64,000 bases of DNA from Thalassospira sp. (GTDB taxonomy: Bacteria > Pseudomonadota > Alphaproteobacteria > Rhodospirillales > Thalassospiraceae). The position numbers were made by a program, and so were the translations under genes. The first letter of the stretch is position 1, and every line of letters starts with the position of its first letter. The notes beneath the pieces were generated by a model, which ran no database searches, was not told the origin of the DNA, and saw only the letters and a list, made by a program, of their open reading frames with translations. Positions 35,908 to 44,398 of this stretch are shown one piece after another. The stretch lies in contig NZ_JAUYHK010000020.1 in NCBI RefSeq assembly GCF_030690045.1, forward strand, positions 1 to 64,000, written 5' to 3'.

Positions 35908-36507
35908 ATGAGAATACTGGCATTTAGCGACCTGCATCGTAATCAGGAAATCGCGCGTCAAATTGTTCGTGAAAGCTGTGCCGCCGATATTCTGGTGGGG
36001 GCCGGGGATTTTGCAATGCGGGGTATTGGGCTGAGGGATACGCTGGATATTCTTGCCAGTGCAGATGCCCCGCTATTGGCGGTGTCTGGCAATCACGATT
36101 CCTTTGACGAACTTCAGGCAATCTGCGGCGCAGTGCCAAACTTTACACTGCTTGATGGTGCAGGGGTCAACATCAAGGGACATGAGTTTTATGGCATCAG
36201 CCGAGAAATTCCTTTTCAGAAAGATGCTCTCTGGAGTGAGTCGTATAGTGAGGAGCAGGCGAGTAACTTGCTGGCAGGTTGTCCGACAGGTGCGGTTTTG
36301 ATTTCACACTCGCCCCCCTATGGTGTCGTGGATTTTCAGGCAGACGGACGGCATGAAGGAAGCGAAGCGTTGCTTAGAACCGTGCGGGATAAAAAGCCAC
36401 GGGTGCATCTTTGCGGGCATATCCATCATTGCATCGGCATGCATGAATATGTCGGACAGACCAAAGTGATGAATTTGGGTCCCACGATAAACTGGATTGA
36501 ACTATAG
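35908..36507 (+). CDS. Calcineurin-like metallophosphoesterase
   Basis: About 199 residues with the complete two-metal signature in order: SDLH near the N-terminus, GAGDF, GNHD, SHSPP and CGHIHH. Small cytosolic phosphoesterase (no signal). The start has GGAAGGAAG just upstream. It lies 73 bp after the C-P hydrolase gene and on the same strand, so it may process a phosphorylated by-product or ester in this pathway. The substrate is unknown. Confidence 0.8.
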   Translation: MRILAFSDLHRNQEIARQIVRESCAADILVGAGDFAMRGIGLRDTLDILASADAPLLAVSGNHDSFDELQAICGAVPNFTLLDGAGVNIKGHEFYGISREIPFQKDALWSESYSEEQASNLLAGCPTGAVLISHSPPYGVVDFQADGRHEGSEALLRTVRDKKPRVHLCGHIHHCIGMHEYVGQTKVMNLGPTINWIEL

Positions 36508-36523
36508 GCTGTTTTCGTCTTGG

Positions 36524-37801
36524 TCAGGGTCTCCTTACTGTGGTCGAGAAATTAATCTTGGCGCCAAGCTTTTCTAATTCTGTCCAATATTCGGGGAATG
36601 TTTTGGCAACACATTCGGGATCGAGGATTTGAATGCCGCCAACTTGCAATCCTGCCAGTGCAAAGCTCATTGCAATACGATGGTCTGAAAAGCTGTTTAT
36701 TTGGCAGGGGTGTGTTTGCCCGATCAGTCCGGGGTTTCCATGTATAAGCAGAGCATCACCATCAACAGACGATAATCCCGGGTTGATGCGGTTTAGTCCC
36801 TCGTTTATTGCGTAAATTCGGTCGCATTCTTTGACCCGCAAATTGGAAATGCCTGTGAACCGGACCGGGGAGTTGTTGAATGCAGCCAAGACCGCCAATG
36901 TAGGAATGGCATCCTGCATTTGGTCTCCATTAATTTCAGCGGGCATTTGTGGAAATTTTTGGATAATGGGGTATGCGGCTGCATCCGGTTGGGAAAGTTC
37001 AGCCGGTGACGTTCCTATTGCAATATTTCCATTTGATAGTTTTTCCGCTGCCCAGAAATAGGTTGCGGCGGATGCATCAGGCTCTATGTGGTAGTTGCAT
37101 GCACTGTATGGTTTGTTGGAGATCGTGATGATGTCACGGTCCTGCCAGTTTATCGAAGCTCCAAAAGCCTTCATGACGGAGGTGGTAATATCCAGGTATC
37201 CACGCGCACCAATTTCGCCACCCATAATCTTGATGGTGGTCGGGCAGGTCGCCATCGGGGCAATCATCATCAAGGCGGATATGTATTGGCTTGATAACGT
37301 GCCATTAACCTCAATCTTTCCGCCAGGAAAAGTGCCGACACCTTTGATAACGCATGGCGGGCATCCGGTTTCACACCGTGCGTCGATCCCTAATGTATTT
37401 AAAGATGCGATCAGCTGCGCGATTGGTCGTTTTTGCATGTGTTTGTCACCATCCAAAACGACGCTGCCGTCGGCAAGAGCTGCTGCCGCCGTCAGGAACC
37501 GCATGGCGGTTCCTGCATTCCCGAGCATTAAGGGTTTTGAGGGGGAATGTAGTTTTCCGGTCGCGACCACTTCGATGTTGGTTTCCCCTGTTCGCTGCAC
37601 CGTTACACCAAATTCATTCAGTGCCTTCATCATGTAGATTGTATCATCGCTGAACAATGCGCCTGACAACTTGCTTGTGCCACAGGACAGTGCTGCAGTC
37701 AGAAGAGCCCGGTTTGTGATCGATTTGGAACCCGGAACCGTGACAGCACCATGCATTGGCTGATTTATGGGGGTGATTGTCGCTATGGTGCGGGGGAGCA
37801 T
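36524..37801 (-). CDS. aroA: EPSP synthase (3-phosphoshikimate 1-carboxyvinyltransferase)
   Basis: About 425 residues, full length. Signature blocks: GSKSITNRALLTAAL, GNAGTAMRFL (about 94-103), SSQYISALMM, LRVKECDRI and DHRIAMSFALAGL. It uses PEP and shikimate-3-phosphate. It opposes the phosphonate operon (17-bp gap to the metallophosphoesterase) and diverges from the LysR gene. No other shikimate gene is in the window, so this may be a secondary copy. In the glyphosate-sensitive loop Gly97 (Gly96 in E. coli) is kept, but the Pro101 position is Phe102, a change also seen in some natural EPSP synthases. Confidence 0.88.
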   Translation of the reverse strand: MLPRTIATITPINQPMHGAVTVPGSKSITNRALLTAALSCGTSKLSGALFSDDTIYMMKALNEFGVTVQRTGETNIEVVATGKLHSPSKPLMLGNAGTAMRFLTAAAALADGSVVLDGDKHMQKRPIAQLIASLNTLGIDARCETGCPPCVIKGVGTFPGGKIEVNGTLSSQYISALMMIAPMATCPTTIKIMGGEIGARGYLDITTSVMKAFGASINWQDRDIITISNKPYSACNYHIEPDASAATYFWAAEKLSNGNIAIGTSPAELSQPDAAAYPIIQKFPQMPAEINGDQMQDAIPTLAVLAAFNNSPVRFTGISNLRVKECDRIYAINEGLNRINPGLSSVDGDALLIHGNPGLIGQTHPCQINSFSDHRIAMSFALAGLQVGGIQILDPECVAKTFPEYWTELEKLGAKINFSTTVRRP

Positions 37802-37901
37802 GTGTTTTCTCTGGTTCCGGAAAAGGTTGGTGAAACGTCCGATGCGACCAGTTTATTAGGAAAAAATTGCCGCTTTATACAGAACAATGTACTCACCCAA
37901 T

Positions 37902-37918
37902 CGTTAGAAGAATTAACG
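37902..37918. promoter_or_regulatory. LysR-type operator (T-N11-A dyad), regulator copy
   Basis: CGTTAGAAGAATTAACG is a 17-bp dyad sharing the TTAG-N5-nTAA spacing of the operon copy at 29822. It abuts the ribosome-binding site and start codon (37928) of the LysR gene, consistent with autorepression, and lies in the 126-bp region shared with divergent aroA. Confidence 0.6.
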
Positions 37919-37927
37919 GAGAGCGCG

Positions 37928-38854
37928 ATGAGACGGTTGCCGCCATTGAAGGCTTTACATGCTTTTGAAGTTGCTGCCAGGCACGAGAGTGTTACGAAAG
38001 CGGCAAACGAACTAAATGTTAGCCACAGTGCTGTCAGCCAGCAAATCAAAGCGCTTGAGCATCACTTCAATCAAAAGCTGTTTCAGAAGAAAGGGAACGG
38101 CATTGAGCTGACGCCAAAGGCGCGAAATTATCTGCAAGATATCAAGCAGAGTTTTGATCTGATTGCTGTTGCGTCAGAAAACCTTGCTAACTCCGGTGTT
38201 CTCAATCGTGTACGCGTAAATGCGACGCCGACATTCTCTGTGCAATGGCTTTTGCCGCGGGTTGCCGAGTTTCAGCGCGCATACCCCAGGATCGAGGTCC
38301 GGACGGAGACTTCAACAACTGATGAACTCAAAAAAGAGTATGAGAACAACGACGTCATCATCAGAAGATACCCGATGAAGCATACGGGGATGGAATGTGT
38401 TCGCTTGCTTGATGACGAAACGATCGCAGTGGCTTCTCCCTCTTTGCTGAAAAACAGGATTTTGATTGAACCATCTGAACTACTTGAGTTTAACCTTCTG
38501 CATATCAAAAGCAGGATCTCCGCGTGGCCACATTGGTTTCGCAAGGCCAGCATAGAATCCAGTCAAACACTCAAAGGGCAGGTTTTTGATCATATCTTCC
38601 TGAGCATTACAGCGGCCAAAAATGGTGCTGGTATCTCTCTTGCTCCGAAGGTACTGGTCGAACAGGAACTTAAGGAGGAAAGGTTGATCAACCTTTTCCC
38701 TGAAATTGTTGTTGTTGGGTCCGGTTTCTATGCGCTTTATGACAAGGAAAACCGGAGCATCCGAAACATTGAAAGTTTGCTCGACTGGCTCAAGATTAAA
38801 GACACAAGCGCAAATCCTGAAGAGCAAGACATTGAATGGGAATTGTATTCCTAA
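37928..38854 (+). CDS. LysR-family regulator (PalR/GcvA-like)
   Basis: About 308 residues from ATG 37928 (MRRLPPLKALHAFEVAARH); the frame is open to 37751 but that would overlap the divergent aroA. Winged helix-turn-helix at the N-terminus (KAANELNVSHSAVSQQIKALE) and a LysR ligand-binding domain. Overall pattern resembles GcvA-type members. Its likely inducer is a pathway compound such as phosphonoalanine or phosphonopyruvate, because a shared dyad links its promoter and the operon promoter. The DNA-binding call is firm, the inducer inferred. Confidence 0.83.
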   Translation: MRRLPPLKALHAFEVAARHESVTKAANELNVSHSAVSQQIKALEHHFNQKLFQKKGNGIELTPKARNYLQDIKQSFDLIAVASENLANSGVLNRVRVNATPTFSVQWLLPRVAEFQRAYPRIEVRTETSTTDELKKEYENNDVIIRRYPMKHTGMECVRLLDDETIAVASPSLLKNRILIEPSELLEFNLLHIKSRISAWPHWFRKASIESSQTLKGQVFDHIFLSITAAKNGAGISLAPKVLVEQELKEERLINLFPEIVVVGSGFYALYDKENRSIRNIESLLDWLKIKDTSANPEEQDIEWELYS

Positions 38855-39107
38855 GCCTGAAAATCCGATTTTGGAAAAATGTCATCTTTTCTGGCAATGG
38901 AAAATGTTAAGTAATTGATTTATCGACAATCCCAACGCCACTTTTTATGGTTCCTGACATCAAACATGCAATAATGCTCTAAATCGTTGAGTCTGAATGG
39001 GGCCGAGATTCTGTCTGTTTAGCTCGGAATAAAGACGTATCATCGCCCTCGGGATCAAACATCTGCGGACAAAGCCCTATACCCCTAAGAAAGGCTGAAC
39101 GCTTCAT
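38855..39107. other. Intergenic gap, nothing supported
   Basis: About 250 bp between convergent genes (LysR ends, AraC-type ends). No coding signal, and no strong hairpin with U tract was found on either strand. Confidence 0.4.
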
Positions 39108-40313
39108 TCAGACTGCTTTGCGCGCGGCCTCGCGCACCGCACTTGGCGTTTCCCCGGTCATTTTCTTGAAGGCCAGATTAAAAGTCGATTTCGAGTTGAA
39201 CCCGACACTGAGCGCGATGTCCAAAATCGTCCGGTCGGGCTCCAGTAGCAGAACCGCGCGGGCTTCGGCAATGCGCGCCCGATTGACGAAATCAAAAAAG
39301 CTCTGCCCGACATGGTGGTTAAGGACATAAGACAGCTGATTGGGGGTCAATCCAACCGCACGAGCGAGCTTGGATCGCGAGACCATCGGATCAAGCAGGA
39401 TATCGCCACACTTTTGAATATCCTTAAGCTGGGCAAGTGCGCGATTGGCCTCGTCTTCGTCAAGCAGCGGACGGACCGTTGGTTCGGGTTCCGGACGGGG
39501 CGGGTCATTTTCATGATCCCGTGTCATGCCGGGAGCTTCTGAGCGTTTGCTGACCGGTCTGGCGGCCGCGTCATCGAAATCGGTCGGCCAGTCAGCCATG
39601 ACAAACAAGGCCGGTTTGGCGGCGATTTCATAGCTCATGGCGAACAGAACCGCGACAAAAGCGATTTCGGTGCCAAACATCTCGGTATCATGGGGCAAAT
39701 AAAGGCTGACGATCCGGTCAACGACAACCGTCACAAAAACAAACATCAACCCGCCGAGAATAACACCCAGCCAGCGGCGCATGATATTACGATCTGCCCC
39801 GAGCTGTTCCTGTGTCTGGCGAAAATAACGACAGCTCACCCCCCAGAGCAGCGCAATATAAAGCGAGATCTGAATAAAGATCGCCGTCCAGCAAAACCCA
39901 CCGATAACATCACTGGCCCTGTATCCGTCTGACCAGACAACAGTATTGTTGCTATCATGTGTGATCGCCCAGCCAATCAGGTTCAGGACCAGCAATGGCA
40001 GGATGAAGTGAACCCATGGCTGGCGGGATGGACGTCCCGAAATTTCACAGAAGTACAGATATATCGCCGGTGCAATCACATAATTGATCGGATCAAAGAA
40101 CAAATCAAAAATCTGCCCGAGATCGGCAGACACGAATTGTTCAAGAACGTCTTCGATAAGGTTGATGGCAATCGTGGCGATGAAAAGGATCATCCAGCGG
40201 TTTGCACCAAAGGCGCGTGCCCCTTCGGACCGCAGGATAAGGCATAGGAAAACCGCCTGAGCCACTCCGATCACAGCAACCGTGATGCTTACGTAATCCG
40301 TCCAACCGGTCAT
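39108..40313 (-). CDS. Membrane-embedded AraC-family regulator
   Basis: About 401 residues from ATG 40313 (MTGWTDYV), which has AGGAG upstream; the frame is open to 40418. The N-terminal half has about seven hydrophobic helices, then an acidic/basic linker, and a C-terminal AraC helix-turn-helix (SRSKLARAVGLTPNQLSYVL and DIALSVGFNSKSTFNLAFKK). Such 7TM-AraC proteins sense membrane or external signals directly. Its target is not evident; neighbours are unrelated or IS debris. Confidence 0.82.
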   Translation of the reverse strand: MTGWTDYVSITVAVIGVAQAVFLCLILRSEGARAFGANRWMILFIATIAINLIEDVLEQFVSADLGQIFDLFFDPINYVIAPAIYLYFCEISGRPSRQPWVHFILPLLVLNLIGWAITHDSNNTVVWSDGYRASDVIGGFCWTAIFIQISLYIALLWGVSCRYFRQTQEQLGADRNIMRRWLGVILGGLMFVFVTVVVDRIVSLYLPHDTEMFGTEIAFVAVLFAMSYEIAAKPALFVMADWPTDFDDAAARPVSKRSEAPGMTRDHENDPPRPEPEPTVRPLLDEDEANRALAQLKDIQKCGDILLDPMVSRSKLARAVGLTPNQLSYVLNHHVGQSFFDFVNRARIAEARAVLLLEPDRTILDIALSVGFNSKSTFNLAFKKMTGETPSAVREAARKAV

Positions 40314-40595
40314 TCCGGCATGCTCCTGATCCTGATTTTCGATATCTGGTGAATTGCAAACTATCTGTATCGTTTCAATAGGCATAATCGGACACAGAAG
40401 GTGTCCGATTATGTACAAACGGACGCAAACCCGTGCAAGTTTCGTCAGCTTGGATATTTAGGACCGTGACGACGCCGCGCGCCCGTCCGAAGATGGCACC
40501 ACCAGCGCCGAATCAGATGTGAAAAGTGTTAATGGCGCAGACAAACCGCATGCGAGTGTGCACACCATTACCAGCAAGGTGGTCGGCCACGTCGA

Positions 40596-40793
40596 TTATC
40601 TGCGCATTTTCGGGCGTACCGAGGTGGTCATTTCCGTATGCTGTTCGGGTAAGCTTAGGCCAAGATGGTTGCTCATCTGACCTTCAGTTGGCAGCAGGAC
40701 AATTGGCTTGCCGTGCCGACATGCAGCTTGGAATTCAGGCAGCCTTGGTGGGTATGCCGCCAGACGTAGTCTATGAGCAGAGAAATGAAACAA
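40596..40793 (-). pseudogene. IS5-type transposase fragment
   Basis: The minus strand encodes GKPIVLLPTEGQMSNHLGL, resembling the RPLxxLLTEGQMSDxKGA segment of IS5/IS1182-like transposases. No start, DDE completion or inverted ends are seen, so it is a short remnant marking the left border of the acquired region. Confidence 0.5.
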
Positions 40794-40885
40794 TCAACCC
40801 CGATCAGCAGGTGCAACGAGTAGCTTAATTTACGCCAGACCCTGTCCAGCCGATCGAGAATAGCTCAGAAATTCGGAGAGGCTAT

Positions 40886-40914
40886 CATTAACAAAATTTA
40901 ATGTGTCAGCAACC
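40886..40914 (+). promoter_or_regulatory. Response-regulator box (tandem TTAA), pepSY copy
   Basis: CATTAACAAAATTTAATGTG followed by a loosely conserved AGCAAC. The two TTAA halves are 10 bp apart, typical for OmpR-type regulators (compare PmrA/QseB boxes). The same pattern lies upstream of mipA at 44272. The box is about 75 bp before the pepSY start. Confidence 0.65.
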
Positions 40915-40979
40915 CTGAGAAAAGCCGGAATCCTTTATCCTTTGTTTTGTTGTTAAAACCAAACGAAAGGAAAATAGAT

Positions 40980-41471
40980 ATGGCTCCCATTACATCCACA
41001 GCAAAATCAATAATCGTTGCCACAGGAATTTTCCTTATCTTGTATGTTTCTTCGGCAAGTTCTGCCGATAATCATATGCTTAGTAAAATGCTTCAGAAAA
41101 TTGAACAAACCCATAATGCAAGGACCTACAAAATTGAGGCGGCAGAATATAAAGGTCGGCAGGTTTATGAAATTGAGACACTGCGTAACGGTGATTTTTA
41201 TGAATCTTTTATAGATCCGCAAAGCGGCCAAATTCTCTCAGATGAAAAGGAGGAAACAATGTTTTGGACTCCTTTAAGTGACGATCAAAAACGGGCTTTC
41301 GAGCAGACAAAAATATCTCTGTGGCAGGCTATAGAAGCAGTTTCCGAAAAAAAGAACTCGCCAATTGAAGAAGCAAGTTTTCAAATTGATAACAATAATA
41401 GCTATTTCGAAATCATTTTTGAAGACGGTGCAAAATATCTCATAGATGGCATGTCCGGTGATCTGCAATAG
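40980..41471 (+). CDS. PepSY-domain periplasmic protein
   Basis: About 163 residues from ATG 40980 with GAAAGGAAA upstream. Sec signal (IIVATGIFLILYVSSASS, cleavage near SSASSA). Two PepSY-like halves: IEAAEYKGRQVYEIETLRNGD and LWQAIEAVSEKKNSPIEEAS leading to YFEIIFEDGAKYLID. Such small PepSY proteins often precede QseBC/ParRS-type two-component genes and are thought to tune the sensor. AT-rich codon use contrasts with the chromosome to either side. Confidence 0.82.
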   Translation: MAPITSTAKSIIVATGIFLILYVSSASSADNHMLSKMLQKIEQTHNARTYKIEAAEYKGRQVYEIETLRNGDFYESFIDPQSGQILSDEKEETMFWTPLSDDQKRAFEQTKISLWQAIEAVSEKKNSPIEEASFQIDNNNSYFEIIFEDGAKYLIDGMSGDLQ

Positions 41472-41483
41472 ATTTAGCTTAAA

Positions 41484-42182
41484 ATGAAAGAAGGCGAGGT
41501 TTTGTTGCGCATTTTAGTTGTAGAAGATGATGAAAGTGTTCGGTCTTATATCCTGAAAGGATTAAGGGAGCACGGCCATGCCGCAGAGGAGGCGGACTCT
41601 GGCCGTGATGGTCTATTTATGGCGACAACAGAAGAATTTGACGCCATTGTTCTGGATCGCATGCTTCCTGCACCGGATGGAATAAGGATCCTAAAAACAC
41701 TACGCGCCAGTGGAATCCAAACCCCTGTGTTGATTTTAAGCGCATTGGGGGATGTTGATGATCGCGTGGACGGGTTAAAGGCCGGCGGAGATGATTACCT
41801 GGTTAAGCCGTTTCAGTTTTCCGAATTGATGGCACGGCTTGAGGTCATTGCCAAACGCCATAACCCTAGACAGTCAGCAGATACCATACTTAAGGTCGCG
41901 GATCTGGAATTGGACTTGCTGAAACATAAAGTCACCAAGAACGGCCAGGCCATAGAATTTCAACCACGTGAATTTCGTTTGCTGGAATATATCATGCGGA
42001 ATAGAGGTAAATTGGTGACACGCACAATGCTGCTGGAACAGGTTTGGGACTATCATTTCGCTCCGGAAACCAACGTGATAGATGTACATGTCAGCCGCAT
42101 TCGCAGCAAGATTGATGATAAAGGAAAAGCATCCTTTATAGAAACGGTGCGCGGATCTGGCTATATTTTTAGAGAAAATTAG
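41484..42182 (+). CDS. OmpR-family response regulator (QseB/ParR-like)
   Basis: About 232 residues from ATG 41484; a TTG at 41505 preceded by AAGGCGAGG is a serious alternative start (225 residues). Receiver domain with EDD near the N-terminus and phospho-acceptor Asp58 in IVLDRMLPAPDG. C-terminal winged helix with REFRLLEYIMRN and ETNVIDVHVSRIRSKID. It lies 12 bp after the pepSY gene and 8 bp before the kinase gene. It probably binds the tandem TTAA boxes at 40886 and 44272. Confidence 0.9.
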   Translation: MKEGEVLLRILVVEDDESVRSYILKGLREHGHAAEEADSGRDGLFMATTEEFDAIVLDRMLPAPDGIRILKTLRASGIQTPVLILSALGDVDDRVDGLKAGGDDYLVKPFQFSELMARLEVIAKRHNPRQSADTILKVADLELDLLKHKVTKNGQAIEFQPREFRLLEYIMRNRGKLVTRTMLLEQVWDYHFAPETNVIDVHVSRIRSKIDDKGKASFIETVRGSGYIFREN

Positions 42183-42190
42183 GGCGTTTT

Positions 42191-43627
42191 ATGCAAATCG
42201 GCGCATGGATTAGCAATGTTCGCAATTTGGCCATTCTTTATATGGGCGTATTGATCATTGCTGCTTGTGTGGTAGGCGGATTTTTGTATATCACTTATTA
42301 TGGAAATAATTATGCGGAAACACAAACCGCGTTAAATATCGATATTTACGGTTTTATTGATGTTTATGACTTCTCTGAAAATCCAGAGGTGGCACTTCGT
42401 AGGGCCGTTGAACGGCGCCTGGAAAGCCGGGATATCAGCAGCTTTTATTTACTAAGTGATCAAAACGGAAACCGCATAACCGGCAACCTGCATACAGTGC
42501 CTGGCGTTATGGAAGATAAAGACGGCGATTTTGTTCTTTTTGATATCCCTTATAGTGATGTGACTGGCAATGCACCGGAGCAAAAGGATGCATTTTTTCC
42601 GCATTATGATGTTATAGCCAAAACGATCACCGTGGGTGACGGTATGAGCCTGCTTGTCGGGCGCGATGTTGACGCGTTTCAAACACTTGAAATCGCTATT
42701 ATGGGGGTGATCTGGATTACAATTGCCTTGGTTTGCATGATGGCGCTTATCGGGTTTTTGATGGGAGCCATGATTTTGAAGCGCATGCGCTTGATTCATC
42801 AAGCAGCAGATGCGGTTATTGAAACAGGCAGGCTTTCTGCGCGTATTCCCGCTGAACATGCAACGGGCGACTTTAAGCCGCTTGCCGATACTTTTAATAC
42901 CATGTTGGAGCGCATTGAAGACTTGGTCGCAGGCATACGGCAAGTTTCAGACAATATTGCTCATGATCTACGCACTCCCTTAACACGATTAAATCATCAT
43001 ATCGAGACTCTCAAAAAAGGAGAGGGCGATGTTAGTATTGATGATATCGCTGATGAAACTAACCATATTATTAAAACTTTTAATGCTCTTTTGAGAATTG
43101 CCAATATAGAACATGGAAATCGGCGTTCATCATTTGGAATTGTTGATCTGAGATCACTTTTAAATGATTTATATGAATATTATATGCTTTTGGCGCAGAA
43201 AAAAAATATTACACTGAATATAGATTTACCTGAATTTATCCCTAATATAATGGGAGATAAGGATATGCTGTTTCAGGTTTTTTCCAATATTATTGAAAAT
43301 TCGATGAAATTTACTCCTGAGGACGGCATTATTACGATTCAGGCTCTCAATAAGGATGAAAAAATACACATCGTATTAACAGATACAGGATCTGGCATCC
43401 CTGATGAAGACAAGGCAAAAGTGTTTCGGCGCTTCTACCGCGCTGAAGCCAGTCGCCATACACCTGGAAGCGGCCTTGGATTGGCGCTTGCAAAGGCCGT
43501 TATAGATTTACATAAAGCGCAAATTTTTCTGGAAGACCATATTCCCTGTGGCTTATCTGTTACAGTGGTTTTTTTTAATGTACAGATTCGGAAATTACCT
43601 GTCAGTCGCCGCTCCTTGAGGGGTTAG
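42191..43627 (+). CDS. Sensor histidine kinase (QseC/ParS-like), 3' end altered by IS481-type end
   Basis: About 478 residues. Two membrane segments (about 13-35, 168-195) frame a periplasmic domain; then HAMP, H-box NIAHDLRTPLTRL with His258, and an ATP-binding domain with VFSNIIENSMKFTPEDG and GLGLALAKAVIDL. The native protein appears complete through the last kinase strand, but the final ~13 residues (QIRKLPVSRRSLRG) are encoded by an IS481-type terminal sequence beginning at 43579. The last residues are therefore not ancestral; kinase activity is probably preserved. Confidence 0.88.
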   Translation: MQIGAWISNVRNLAILYMGVLIIAACVVGGFLYITYYGNNYAETQTALNIDIYGFIDVYDFSENPEVALRRAVERRLESRDISSFYLLSDQNGNRITGNLHTVPGVMEDKDGDFVLFDIPYSDVTGNAPEQKDAFFPHYDVIAKTITVGDGMSLLVGRDVDAFQTLEIAIMGVIWITIALVCMMALIGFLMGAMILKRMRLIHQAADAVIETGRLSARIPAEHATGDFKPLADTFNTMLERIEDLVAGIRQVSDNIAHDLRTPLTRLNHHIETLKKGEGDVSIDDIADETNHIIKTFNALLRIANIEHGNRRSSFGIVDLRSLLNDLYEYYMLLAQKKNITLNIDLPEFIPNIMGDKDMLFQVFSNIIENSMKFTPEDGIITIQALNKDEKIHIVLTDTGSGIPDEDKAKVFRRFYRAEASRHTPGSGLGLALAKAVIDLHKAQIFLEDHIPCGLSVTVVFFNVQIRKLPVSRRSLRG

Positions 43628-43655
43628 GTTAGCGGCTTTTTTCTCGGTGTCCTCC
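43579..43655 (+). repeat. IS481-type end repeat, copy 1
   Basis: About 77 bp from TGTACAG to the segment TCTCGGTGTCCTCC. It is almost identical to 51020-51094, differing by a few substitutions near the start and two single-base length differences. It encodes the C-terminal tail of the kinase. Confidence 0.85.
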
Positions 43656-44258
43656 CCTTCATGTTCCGCCCCGGGTGCGGGCGCTTGGTGTTGTGAGTCT
43701 TGAGGAAGATGTCGAGGCCTTCCTGCATCTCCTCCACGCTCTATAGAACTTGGTCTTGCCCATGAGGCGGAAGTGCTCATCCAAGAACATGCGTAGGAAG
43801 AGTTCGCAGGGATGCCAATCGGGGCCGCCCGCAATATTCCCGCCCGTTATCGCTGAGCACGGTGTGATCTTCGCGCCGTGGCCCTCGAAGGTGGGAATGA
43901 CGTCGTTGTTCATGATGTGGGCGGCGGCGACCGGCAGTTTCGGGGTCTAGAGCTTGCCCCAGGCATAGCGCGAGAAGCAGTCGATGGCGGTCTGGAGATA
44001 AACCTTCCCGACGCCTCCGAGCGTTCCCACCAGAAAGGTGTCGACGGCCACCAGGTCGATTTTCCTGTCCAAGACGTACAGTAGGTTGTAGCGCGCCTAG
44101 GTCCCACATGCCGCCGGAGGAGACCTGGATCTCCTCTGCGCCGGTTCGTGGGCGGTCCGCCGTGGTCCGAGGCTGGGATGGGCGATCGAGCGCCGCCTGT
44201 TCGACTTCCTCCGGCACCCGGGTCGGGGGGGGCTTAACTGTCAGGTGAATACGGTCTC
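43579..44258 (-). mobile_element. Degenerate IS481-type insertion sequence
   Basis: The left end (GGAAATTACCTGTCAG near 43,588) and right end (complement of CTGTCAGGTGAATACGG near 44,239) form imperfect inverted repeats. Minus-strand frames contain an IS481-type DDE core in pieces: AAAHIMNNDVIPTF-like text, VLSDNGREYCGRP, and EHFRLMGKTK. Several frameshifts and stops break it, and at ~680 bp it is shorter than a complete ~1-kb element. A second copy of its left end lies at 51020-51094. Confidence 0.75.
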
Positions 44259-44271
44259 AGCTCAGCTTCAA

Positions 44272-44300
44272 CGTTAACAATCGTTAATGTGCTCGCAACG
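44272..44300 (+). promoter_or_regulatory. Response-regulator box (tandem TTAA), mipA copy
   Basis: CGTTAACAATCGTTAATGTG followed by CGCAAC. TTAA halves 10 bp apart; matches the pepSY-operon box at 40886 across most positions. It lies about 108 bp before the mipA start and right beside the IS481-type end, showing the IS inserted just upstream of the mipA control region. Confidence 0.68.
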
Positions 44301-44398
44301 TGTCAGTTAGACGCGATCATCTAAGCTACATTTACTCAATCACCCTTTAAGTATTTTTGGCGGGTGGGAGGCCAACTAACACAATGAAAAGGGATGCT

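Larger units (their letters stand above)
40419..40979. other. Scarred intergenic region with IS debris
   Basis: About 560 bp. It holds an IS5-type transposase fragment (listed separately), an unassigned open stretch on the plus strand around 40,465-40,670 with no family match I can name, and the promoter region of the pepSY operon. Its mixed base composition suggests several insertion and deletion events at the left edge of the island. Confidence 0.5.

Noticed and set aside
40465..40670. Open plus-strand stretch as a gene fragment
   Set aside because: Reads as protein-like (Asp/Ala/Ser-rich) but has no recognisable family, start or ribosome-binding site; left unassigned.
43627..44258. Intact transposase gene in the IS481-type region
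   Set aside because: Motif pieces occur in different frames with stops between them, so it is called degenerate.
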